DNA of 64,000 bases from Pyrrhosoma nymphula (Eukaryota > Arthropoda > Insecta > Odonata > Coenagrionidae). Shown piece after piece: positions 54,459 through 64,000 of the stretch. How positions within the stretch are numbered: position 1 is the stretch's first letter; the number at the start of each line of letters is the position of its first letter. The position numbers and the translations under genes are program-made. Below the pieces are notes generated by a model. The model was given only the letters and a program-made list of their open reading frames with translations. It was not told the origin of the DNA and searched no databases. The DNA is taken from positions 45,776,417-45,840,416 of the forward strand of contig OY754329.1 of assembly GCA_963573305.1 (NCBI GenBank). The letters run 5' to 3'.

Positions 54459-55597
54459 TTAGCCTTCAATGCCCGAAATAATGGTCTTCCCCTCCATCAT
54501 CGCTATGGCAGTTCTTCCTTCAATAATGATTTTTCCACCTTTCTCTGTCAGTCGGTACACGGATATTAGATTGCAGTAGAGCTTAGGCACATACATAACT
54601 TCAGTCAAGATGATTGTCCTCTTTGATTTCACCTCAACAGTGCCGACACCTTCAACATGCAACTTGAATCCATCACCAATTTTCACGGATCCCTTTCTTA
54701 ATATGTCTAGCTCCTTAAATGCATTTATATCGCTGCACATGTGGTCAGAAGCTCCAGAGTCGACAAACCATTTTCCCTCTGATCCTCTGCTTACATATGC
54801 ATGGGCATCACCCTCAGCACAACGGAGTACGGCTTCCACTTTCTCGTCTCGTTCATTACAGCTTGCCACTGATGCTTTGCCATTGCCGTCTTGCTACACC
54901 TGTTGCTCCTTGAAAGCAAGCCACACAGGACACTGCCTTGCCGCGTGACCAGGTCCCTTGCATGAGTAGCACTTCATCTGACTTAGGCTGTGTTCTCCTT
55001 TCCATTTACTTTGGGAACTGTTGCCACCTTGATTGTCGTGCTTGTACTTGCCACCGCCTTGCCTACTATTTTTCTGATTGGATGTCACCGTCAGGGCTAT
55101 TGTGTCTTCCGTGCTTGAGGACGGGGCCACCAGCTTTGACCTCCTTTCTTCCATTAGCAGCCTTCCTTTGACATTCCTGGACGTAAGTTCGCCAATGTTT
55201 CCTTAAAATAATCTCACGAACGAGTCTACTCGGACAATGGTAGCCCCATTAGAAGAAATGCCGCAAAGCACCAGTCGTCGATAGGGATTCCTCCCATTCT
55301 CACCTTTTGGATTAGCTCATGCATCGTCGATATGTATTTGGGCATGGACATACCAGCAGTCTTATCTAACCTTGCCATTTGCTTGAAGAATAGCATTATT
55401 TGAATAATGCCAAACTCCACGTACATTTGGCGTAGCGTGTCCCATGCTTTCTTCGCGAGCTTTAATTCACCGACATCATAAATTGTGGAGCTGTTCAGAG
55501 CATTAAATATGATACCATGTGCCTTTCGGTTGATTCTTAGTTGCTCAGCATTGAGATTGCCTATCACCTCATCTTCATCATCGTTGTCGTGAATCAA
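54459..55597 (-). pseudogene. Copia gag, zinc knuckle and protease
   Basis: Gag (55,597-55,226) has NLNAEQLRINRKAHGIIFNA and KKAWDTLRQMYVEFG, as in the UBN2-type copia gag. The knuckle CYSCKGPGHAARQC is at about 54,975-54,930 and the protease motif VDSGASDHMC near 54,765. Gag is interrupted upstream by the hAT at 55,687; its start MAAEETRESKVLL lies at 57,764 beyond the insertion. Confidence 0.9.
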
Positions 55598-56269
55598 GTC
55601 ACCAAACCCCGGGTCAATAGCGTTCCAGCAATTTTTGTCAATCAGTTTGGCCTCAAGTCTCTTTGACCACGGGTAGTAGTTAGAACTAGAGGTGGGTCGG
55701 TCGCGAACGAACGAATCTAATCGAACGACTCTTTTAGGTGAATTGACGCACTGAATCGTTCATGGTAATGAACCGTCGTTCCTACGACTCGTAACAGAGT
55801 CCTCTACATGGCCACCACGACGACTATCACTACTCAGCGGCGTAGATGAGAATGGGCGCACCACTCGGCAAAGATGGGAATCAACAGACGCCACGAACGA
55901 ACGAGTCCTCCCACCCTTCAACTTTGAAGTTTGAGAGAGGGGGGACCTGTGTACTCATATAGCACGAGGAGTGGGAGGAATCGCTACCGATGAGTCCGTG
56001 AACTCGTGATTCAATGACTCGGCAAAGAATCATGATATCTCTGACTCTAATTGAATCAAGAGTTGTCGAAGACTCATGAATCAGTGAGGAATCATATTAG
56101 TCGAAGAATCATTTGAGTCGAGGAATCATGTATGAGTCAAAGAATCATATGAGTCGAGGAATCATATATGAGTTGAGGAATCATAAGAGTCGAGGAATCA
56201 CATGAGTCTAGTGATTCGTCAGGGAATGACTGATTCTTGACAGTGTGCTAGAGCAGACAGAGTAGCAGA

Positions 56270-56640
56270 TTATTATTATTTATTATATTGTTATTGGGGA
56301 GGCCTTCGTCAGGAGCCCGGGCACTTAGACCTTTCTTGGTCCATTGTGCCAACCCCATGCCTGTCTACCACTTGCAGACAGGGGACAAGAGCACCTCGGT
56401 AGAGGTATGGAGGATTTGCCTCCCCCTGCCTCACCCCAGTTCCAGGTATGGAGGATGTCCTCCCTCTAACTGGCCCGGTCTGGGTCTCCCTCTGGCCTCC
56501 CGGTATAGGTCTGGAGGGAGTATCATCTCTCAATCCATGCCTGGTCGAGGTATGAAGGAGGGTCACCCATCCAACCACCGTTTGGGCCCAACGTTGCTTA
56601 ACTTCGGTGTTCTGAGACAGAGTAGCAGATCCAAGAATCA
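56270..56640. repeat. GC-rich block nested in the hAT element
   Basis: Contains GGTATGGAGGA and CCTCCC words in degenerate tandem, and TTGGTCCATTGTGCCA, which also occurs at 15,580. ACAGAGTAGCAGAT occurs just before and just after the block (near 56,257 and 56,616), consistent with a 14-bp target duplication of a separate insertion, perhaps a SINE. Confidence 0.6.
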
Positions 56641-56913
56641 ATTATAATGCTCAAGGAATCGGTTATCTCAGAGGAAACCAGGATTCCTGATTAATTTTCA
56701 TTGAATCTTGATTTGCACAGGGACATGCGATTTTTCGCAAACTTGCAGAAAAAAATAGGTCTTTGTTCTGAAAAATTCAGAATTCCATGGTCTGTGGTGG
56801 TTATTAAGAACAAAAATATATTAATGTTACCCGAATTATTAGTACGTTTTGCGGTTCGACCAATGAAATACCGAAGGAAACTGTTGTAGGCATGATTTTG
56901 CTGAAGTCATCCA

Positions 56914-57086
56914 TTACGTAAGAATTAAAATAACTTTGCTAACTCCACTAGTATTTATTATCACGATCTGGGTTTCAACACTTGGTGTCATCTTCAGGTG
57001 ACCTGAAGTGGACACCAAGTGTTGAAACCCAGGTCATAATAATAAATAATTAGTGGAGTTAACTAGTTATTTTACTTCTTCCGTAA
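56914..57086. repeat. Foldback, 86-bp arms
   Basis: Arms 56,914-56,999 and 57,001-57,086 are reverse complements with about fifteen mismatches. Conserved words are GGGTTTCAACACTTGGTGTC and AACTCCACTA. It has almost no loop. Confidence 0.9.
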
Positions 57087-57850
57087 TACCAAACATTAAC
57101 TTTTATCGTGAGAAACATCATTGGAGAAATGTTCATTACCGACTTTTATCGTATTTCGCGACGACATACTCAAGTGAGTATGGATTTAGTTCCCTTCTGT
57201 CAATCAAGACCACATCTAGAAATAAATTGCTTGGGCGCACAAGCAGACATACAGATTGCTACAAGCAACTGGCCACGTTTGAAAAAAATCTTATGTAATA
57301 ACAAGAAAAAAAGGTTCATGAACTAAGTTTACTAGAGGACATTTGAACATAAGTTTTATGTTAAAAAAATAAATTTCATGCATAGATGTATCTTTGTGGT
57401 TTATATAACTTTTAATTTGTTATGTAATATTTTTTTTCTTTTTCATGTTTCATTTTTGTCTTTATACCTACTATTAAAATTGATCATAAAAATTTGTTTT
57501 GGTCGCATTTTAGCTTTCATTCTTAAATGAATAATTACTTTAAGGGGCGCGAGAAAAAATTAAATTTTTGGGGTGTGGGGCATAAAAATGTTTGGGACCA
57601 CTATTACGAAAAAAATTGAACGAGTACGAGCTCCAAGAATCGACTCATTTTACTGAACGACCGATGAATGAGTCGGTCATCGGAATGAATGATTTTGCCC
57701 ATCTCTAGTTAGAACCATCGGCATTCAAAAGCACCTTTGATTCCCTCGTCTCTTCAGCGGCCATCTAGACTTCGGTATCTTACTCATTGTCGTCTTCAAT
57801 TCCTTATCTTTCCGTAACTTCTCACTTACTTCGCACAGTTTTAGGGTGTT

Positions 57851-57864
57851 CTGGGCCCATAACC
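57851..57864 (-). other. Copia primer-binding site, half-tRNA type
   Basis: Immediately inside the 5' LTR the minus strand reads GGTTATGGGCCCAG. Its complement, CTGGGCCCATAACC, is the anticodon arm of eukaryotic initiator tRNA-Met. Drosophila copia is known to use an internal cleavage product of that tRNA as primer, so this site predicts the same mechanism. Confidence 0.9.
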
Positions 57865-58110
57865 TGTTGCAATACTTAATTGTATCTTACTTCTCGACTA
57901 ATTACTTGTGGAGCAGAGCGTTATGAAAAAGGAATATATTACATCTTTCTTTTGTTACCAACATATATTGAGATGCTAATACATAGTTACACATGGATAC
58001 ATACATAACATAAACAACTACATACAATACAAAGTGATACCAATAATATACTATGAATGCAATACAATACAATATGAATGCAATGACAAGAAAAATCACA
58101 CACTCCAACA
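57865..58110 (-). repeat. Copia element, 5' LTR
   Basis: 246 bp, TGTTGCAATAC to CACTCCAACA on the plus strand, intact TG...CA ends, followed by the TAATG duplication at 58,111. As the element runs on the minus strand, this copy carries its promoter. Confidence 0.93.
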
Positions 58111-58817
58111 TAATGTGTTTTAGCAATGGTCTTTAACCTTTAAAAGCTGGTATTTAAATTCTCAGTGACTGTTCTGCTGGCCAGAATTCTAGGTATTTAA
58201 TTTAAACACACACAAGCAAGTGGCCTCTTTAATTTCCCATTTGGTGAACTGGACCATGTTATGGTGGGAACAGAACTTCCCTTGAGGCAGATAAAGGTTA
58301 AGTGACCTACTACTGTCCTACCTGATCCCACTTGGCTATTCCTTCAGTGTATTGTGTTTGTTTTAGCTGATTTTGTTGAATTTTAGTTCATTGTTATTCT
58401 ATTAGGGTGGGTTTGAACAGGCAAGTTAGTTTGCACAAATTGCTTGATGCAAGTGATTTGGGACAAAATTTACTAGAGTTAACTTCTACCAGTCTTGTTT
58501 TACAAGCAGCTTGTCACTTTAGAATCCATCCCTAAACTATTTCTTCTTATTTAATTTTTTTTCTCACAAAACCATACTTATTCTACTTATGAGGTACTTG
58601 AATTTTGGTAGTAAACATTTCATATCAATGGTTGTGTTAAACGGAGTGGAAACGCTGATGTTCTTGCATTTTTTGGGGATTCATTGCTCATAAAATACAC
58701 CTAGATAATGTGAAATAGAAATCTAAAAATACGCTTGGATAAGAATGCTTTGCGTGGAAAGATACATATTCTATATTTGTGCTGATGTTTGTATATGGAG
58801 AGGGAGCTGCCCATAGA

Positions 58818-61800
58818 TAATAATAATATTTATTTTTACGGGGGTTTACCCATTTACAAAAATTATATTGATAGAAATTACAAGAAAAATTACAATTTCA
58901 AAAGTTACAAGATTGCATTACAATACAATTACATTGGAATTTACATACATTAGAAGATTATTAAATTTAATTATAATAGTAAGATAGTTATTATTATTAT
59001 AGAAAACTGATAATTTTTGTTTCTTAATACCTGTCAAAGTGCACATGAATTAGTTAGATATCATTTTGATAGTATATTGACAGCAAATATGTTAGCATAT
59101 TTTGCTTAAATGTATCAAAACAATCATAAAAAATATCAGTGTTAAGTTCATGTGATGCTCTGTTGAATAACCTCAAAGATCTCGTGATAAGATTGTTGTA
59201 AATAATATTGTTTCTACAGAATTTTACAAAAAAAGTATTGCAATTTCTTGTTGAAGTAACTAAACAATTAAAACTAATATCATTAAGCCAAGTAAAACAT
59301 ATCACATTGTGACGTAGTTTATATAAAAATATCAGATCATTAAGTTGCCTTCTGACCAATAGCGGTTGAATATCCAATATTTGCATAGTTTCTCTGTATG
59401 GGGTATATTGAGTATTGAAACCCGCATAGAAGTTTACTGTTCTTAAAAATCTGTTTTGCAATCTTTCTATTTTATTTATTTGCACTTTATAATGAGGATG
59501 CCAGATAATGCTGTTCTATTCAAGAATAGGGCGTACCAGTGCTGAGTACAATACTTAAAGCAAATAAATGTTTTTTGTAACACAAAGCAGCCTACTTATA
59601 AAGCCTAACATATACGTAGCGACTTTGAACAACATGCTCAATATGAGCATTGAATGACAGAGATTTATCAAAATAAACACCCAGGTCTTTCACTGTTGAA
59701 ACTCTTGGAATGACTTCATTATTAAGTACAGATATAAAGTTACGACAGAGTTTCCTCCGAGTAAAGGAAATAACACTGCATTTATTAACATTTATAGTCA
59801 TAAGGTTTGATTTGCACCATTCCGAAATCCTGGAAATGCAACTGTTCAATATTAAGCAGTCCTATTTGTTGTCGATGGTGTAATAAATCTTGATGTCATC
59901 TGCATAGATCAAATGGGAAATGGGATGTATGATACCACTTGTATCATTCATAAAAATTAGGAAAAGTATGGGACCAAGATGTGACCCTTGAGGGACACCA
60001 GAGATAACACCAAACCAAACGGGAGGTAACATCCTTCACTTTAACCTTTTGTTTTCGAAACAACAGGTAGCTCCGTATCCAATGTAATATTGCACCATGT
60101 ATGCCAATGAGGCTCAACTTATGAAGCAACAAATCAAAATTTACCTTATCAAAGGCTTTGGAAAAGTCTGTATAAATTACATCAACTTGCTTATTTTCAT
60201 CTAAAGAGTTATTTATAAAATGATTAAATATGGCTAAATTAGTAGTAGTAGACATTCCTTTTCTGAAACCGTGTTGTTCAGTAACTAGTATGTACTTCAA
60301 CATGGGAGATAAAGAATTAAGAACTAACTTCTCCATGATTTTAGCAAGAACAGATTGGATGGTAATAGGTCTATAGTTCTATCGGGTCTAGGTCTATAGT
60401 CTATCTATACATCACATTTATCCCCTGACTTAAATATGGGTATCACATAACTGAGTTTTAAAATATCTGGAAAGACCCCATCTGAGAATGATTTATTAAG
60501 TAATATAAACAGGGGGTATGCTAAAACTGAAGCACAGTTTTTAAAGATTATAGCAGGAACATTATCAGGACCACATCCTACATCTGTACTAAGGCTTTTT
60601 AATACAATTTCAATATCCTTTACAGTCACTGATAAGGAGCCAAAATTAATATGAGTGGACAATGAATGATCAGGAAGCATTTTAGGACTAGAAATGGAAT
60701 AAACGGATGAGAAATGTGAGGCAAATAAATTTGATATACTGTAGGAATCCTTACCCTCTACATCATGCAAGAACATGTTTTTTGGTAGGGCATGCTCATT
60801 GCGTAGAGAATTTACATGTTTCCAAAAACAATTCACATTACTTGGAAGACAGTGAGCAATATTGTTCATGTAATCGTCATAACACACTTTAGCTAATCTT
60901 TTGCATTTTGTTCTACGTTGAGAAAATTTCTGATATATTATCTCAGAGCTTGTTTCTTTATATATAGTATGCAGCCTTCTCTTTGTTTTTATAGTAGAAA
61001 TAAGCTCTGCAGAGTACCAATTAGGGTAAGCGGATTTACTAAAGCATAGTGTCTTAGGAGTAACAATATCAATTACATTATATACTACTTCATAGAAATA
61101 GGAGAAAGCATCATTTACAGATGAATTGCACAAAATACTCGGCCAATTAACAGTTTCAAGATGGAACATGAGCTCATCAAAATTGCATTTGTTGAAATTA
61201 TATATTTTAAACAAGGCTCAATGGTTAGGTATTGTTCCTGCTCGAAAGTTAAAATAAACTTAAGGGCGGTATGATAAATATCTATAGGAACCAGTGGATG
61301 AAGATCCACAACTGGAGTGATCGTTTCATTATTGGAAAATGCCAGGTCTAAAATTTTGTTTTGTTGATTGGGAATTGAATTTACTTGCCGAAGATCTAAA
61401 ACATGAGACATTTCTATCACAATTGTGCTATTTAAGGACTTCGATTTTGTACACTCTTCATTATTAGTGGGACTTGTAAAGTCAGGAATATTGTAATCAC
61501 CTAGGATTAAGATTTCAGAAAATATTTTACCGAACACAATATTTTCAACACAGTGCCGTGCATAAGTATCTGCATTACTATTAGGAGGCAAATAAACACA
61601 ACCAATCTAAATCTTTGCGGTTCCGATGGAGATGGAAACCATCTTTTGTTCAATGTCATCAGTCATTACACTGATTCTTTTGACTGCAATTAGTACACCT
61701 TCGCACTAGTACCTGGATTTCTGTCACATCTGAAGACAATGTAATTTTTGAACCCAAGTTCAGTGGACAGTATATCCGAGGATAGCCAGGTTTCAACTAA

Positions 61801-62225
61801 AACTATCACGTCAAATGAAACTGGTGTGCACTGAAGTGTTTTTAGTTTCGTCTTTAGGCCACGAACATTCTGATAATAAACTGAGATGCTGTTTATTTTT
61901 ACAAGTTTTTTGACTCAGACTCTTTCACAACTATTTTTGGGATACCATGAATGTACTTGATCATTAAGTTAGCTTCACCTTTGTCACGATGATCATTTAG
62001 TTCATTTCTTAAAGCAACATAATAATCCCTTTCCCTTTTGGTTCGGTCCTTGTTGATATAAATGTCTTTCAATGCAGGAGAGGTCTTTTTTGCCTTAATG
62101 TAGTCAAAAAACAGTTGGGAGGCGTCATTCTCATCACCAAAAATAACTTTAACAGGTCTACTACGATCCGATTGATTAGGTCCACCAGGCTTAACTGGTA
62201 AATGCGCAGAGAGAGGCAAAACCAG
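58818..62225 (-). mobile_element. Jockey/CR1-like non-LTR element, nearly full length
   Basis: Minus strand, in order: an ORF1-like end (62,219-61,899, with KVIFGDENDASQLFFDYIKA), an endonuclease (about 61,880-61,230, with ILGDYNIPD and ILDLAFSNNE), and a reverse transcriptase (61,214-59,890). RT blocks are GFRKGMSTTTNLAIFNHFIN, TDFSKAFDKVNFDLLLHKL, GVPQGSHLGPILF and the catalytic YADD in LIYADDIKIYY near 59,900. The C-terminal part has VSTVKDLGVYFDKSLSFNAH and IERLQNRFLRTVNFYAGFNT. The 3' tail is AAATAAATATTATTATTATC. Stops and frameshifts break it in several places. Antisense in the MEPCE intron. Confidence 0.88.
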
Positions 62226-62553
62226 CGCCTTGGAGTGAGTTGTGGTGAGTCTAGATACTAGGCGGAGTCAAAAAGCCACTAGCTGTTTTATTCCATAAAA
62301 ATGGTATTTCCGTAAAACTGGTATTCTGTAAATACGGGATTTTGCTGTACTTGCTGAAGTGCTAACAGCTGATCAACATAACCCCTTTCAGTTATAAACC
62401 CATGCTTCACACCCCAAATTCAGTCACTTATTCTTTACTCTTTCAATTAGTATTTTTGCTTATGTTTTACGAACCCTTCCCTCTGTACAAAAGTACTATT
62501 ATTTCATTCTTCCAGTCACGAGGCTCAACAGGAATTTTAAAGTGCAATTTAAA
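62226..62553. other. Anonymous spacer
   Basis: About 330 bases between the Jockey-like and pogo-like elements with no recognisable feature. Confidence 0.5.
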
Positions 62554-62555
62554 TA

Positions 62556-63660
62556 CCGTATAAACTCATGTAAGAGGCGCACCTTTTTTTCCCAGAAATC
62601 GCAGCCAAAAATGAGGGTGCGCCTCTTACACGAATTTTTTATCTGCCTGCCTTAAGCCTCATCACGATATGAGTGGTAGGCGGCGGGTGGCAGAGCAGTA
62701 TTGTGGCAGGGCGGTAGTGGCCACTAAACGAGCGGTGATTCGACCGAAGATTAGTTCAGAATCAGAAATGGCAGTACATACTGTCATTAGACAAAACATT
62801 CCCTGCCGACATTTTGCCACAGAATGAGTTGAACGGCGGAGCGGCACAAGAAGGATTTAATGTCTGGGATTGGCGGCAAGCGGCACTTATGCTGCTCACG
62901 TCTATCCCCCTATCACATATTCCCCCTGCCACACACCCCCGAGGTGGCTTGCAGGGTATTTTGTAGATGTAGATATCATGGCTGGGTTCGAGCATTCTCC
63001 ATGTCAAACATTAGGAACATGAAACTCAGCATTGCCGTCCAGTCGCTTGCCTACCGCCGCCCGCCGCACGTATCGTGGCCAAGGCCTTACTCTTAAGTCC
63101 CTGGAGAGCTGAGTGACTTTGGTGCTCAGCGTGAGTCATCAAGGGGGAGGGGATCGTTCGCTCGCTTGTTTACGGGGGACGCAGTCGCCTAAAAACATGT
63201 AAAAACTTGTTGTATGACAAGGCGAGGGTGTGGGGTGCAATTGGGGGACAGGGATTGGCCGCGCGACTGGTGCAAGCACCAGAATTTTCCACCCCCCTAA
63301 CTTTCTCATTTTCTGTCATCGGACAACTTTGAGTGACTCAACTGCATGCACCTGCCCTAAGCACAACTTAGAGAATTCTGTGAATATTAACATTTTTGCA
63401 TACGCCACCATAGGTCAGTGTTGTTCCAAACTGAACAAGGGTAAAAAATTGCAGTCTTTCACGGCAGCTGAAAAACTTAGTCATCAAAGACGCTGAGGAA
63501 GTAGGAAACCGCGCTGCCGGGCGAAAGTATGTGCCAGAATCATGCATTAGAAGATGGAGGAAGGATAACGTTGCACTATTCCTTACCAATAGGGACAGAA
63601 GTTCTTTTCCGGGAAAATCTGCGAGCTGTGACAGGACATGCGCACGCATGCTGCCGCGCC
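62556..63660 (+). mobile_element. Pogo/Tigger-like element, left part
   Basis: The left terminus CCGTATAAACTCATGTAAGA is preceded by TA. GTAAGAGGCGCACC (62,570) pairs with GGTGCGCCTCTTAC (62,616-62,629) as a terminal hairpin. About 850 bases later (63,440-63,570) the plus strand, with one frameshift, reads KKLQSFTAAEKLS, then AEEVGNRAAGRKY and ESCIRRWRKDNVAL, which is the N-terminal DNA-binding HTH typical of pogo/jerky-type transposases. The DDE domain is not visible before the window ends, so the copy is truncated or continues outside. Confidence 0.65.
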
Positions 63661-64000
63661 GTAGTGCGATGCCCATCTCACTAATATGTTAGCCGTTTTT
63701 ATGTAAATCATGAAATTTTTTTATTTTGTGATTCATTGAAGACTTTTTTGGGCCATATTGAAAAAATAAATGCCTTAAATTCCATAGACAATTATGATTT
63801 CTTTCAAAGTTTCATTTTTTTCAGGTTTTGATGTTGTATCTACGCCTTATAGTTCGTTTTTTATGTGGCTGATGCTTGGGTATTTTGCATTAAACGTGTT
63901 CGCATTCCCGCTCGTCATCATTTACAGCAAAATATAATTTGTAAAAGTTAACTACATTTAAAAGGCGACTCACAGCGACTACGACTTGTGCATTAGGAAA
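63661..64000. other. Anonymous AT-rich end of window
   Basis: No coding or repeat signal that I recognise. It may be MEPCE intron or the interior of the pogo-like element. Confidence 0.4.

Larger units (their letters stand above)
55687..57707. mobile_element. hAT-type element inside copia gag, 2,021 bp
   Basis: Flanked by perfect GTTAGAAC duplications (55,679-55,686 and 57,708-57,715). Termini are TAGAGGTGGGTCGGTCG and the inverted GCCCATCTCTA. Subterminal regions carry GAACGAACGAATC- and GAGTCGAGGAATCATATGA-type repeats of about 20 bp (56,090-56,215). On the plus strand near 57,170-57,290 a frame with ADIQIATSNWPRLKKIL resembles the C-terminal end of hAT transposases, but the rest is absent. 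A foldback and a block shared with 15.5 kb are nested within it. Confidence 0.85.
51375..58110 (-). mobile_element. Copia-type LTR retrotransposon, broken
   Basis: Full-length copy on the minus strand, 6,736 bp including a 2-kb hAT insertion (about 4.7 kb without it, normal for copia). TAATG flanks both ends. In order: primer site, gag, zinc knuckle (CYSCKGPGHAARQC), protease (WFVDSGASDHMC), integrase, reverse transcriptase and RNase H. Integrase before RT is the Ty1/copia order. Frameshifts occur between protease and integrase, at the RT/YVDD junction and in RNase H, so no intact polyprotein remains. LTR divergence of about 4% suggests a moderately old insertion. It lies antisense in the MEPCE intron. 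Confidence 0.93.
50049..64000 (+). other. MEPCE intron, more than 13.9 kb, repeat-filled
   Basis: From the donor at 50,049 to the window end I find no methyltransferase exon (no YYGYRNP-, DLGCNVG- or LSLTKW-like words). Contents, listed separately, are an RTE-like fragment, a copia element with a hAT inside, a Jockey/CR1-like element and a pogo-like element. The stretches 50,700-51,370 and 58,116-58,817 hold nothing I recognise. Confidence 0.75.

Noticed and set aside
1..64000. CRISPR arrays, prokaryotic operons or rRNA genes
   Set aside because: None seen. Tandem repeats here are transposon-internal or simple duplications, and the genes are spliced.

Overview
The window is animal nuclear DNA, most likely from an arthropod with a large, repeat-rich genome. 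Genes have introns with canonical splice sites, there are no operons, and the repeats are animal families: non-LTR elements of RTE-like, R1-like and Jockey/CR1-like type, a copia LTR element with a half-tRNA primer site, a Penelope-like element, piggyBac, pogo/Tigger-like and many hAT-type elements. The species cannot be fixed by eye.

Only two host genes are clear, and they lie head to head. On the minus strand, 47,777 down to 22,084, is a ZCWPW1-type histone reader: CW zinc finger, PWWP domain, coiled/basic segment and a long Lys/Glu-rich tail. I recover ten exons, with a few missing between 46.2 and 37.6 kb, around 32.5-36.7 kb and between 32.3 and 27.1 kb. On the plus strand from 48,865 is the 5' part of MEPCE/bin3, the 7SK snRNA methylphosphate capping enzyme. 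Two coding exons give its whole disordered N-terminal region; the methyltransferase exons lie beyond the window, after an intron of more than 13.9 kb. The start codons are about 1.09 kb apart. The same two genes are divergent neighbours in human (7q22.1), so this looks like very old conserved microsynteny with a shared promoter region.

Layout: 1-5.6 kb, a hAT MITE and a Penelope-like element inside a pair of long inverted repeats. 5.6-10.8 kb, mostly anonymous, with a tRNA-like SINE candidate, an orphan exon-like block and a perfect palindrome. 10.86-20 kb, a pile of retroelements (RTE-like, Jockey-like, R1-like), each broken by later DNA transposons with readable target duplications. 22-47.8 kb, the ZCWPW1-type gene, with introns full of transposon debris. 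47.8-48.9 kb, the divergent promoter region. 48.9-50.05 kb, MEPCE exons. 50.05-64 kb, MEPCE intron holding an RTE-like fragment, a copia element with two LTRs split by a 2-kb hAT element, a Jockey/CR1-like element and the left end of a pogo-like element.

The target-site duplications let one read relative ages: hAT elements landed after the RTE-like, R1-like and copia copies, and a TA-flanked MITE landed later inside one of the hATs. All retroelement open frames seen are broken by stops or frameshifts, so none looks able to move on its own.
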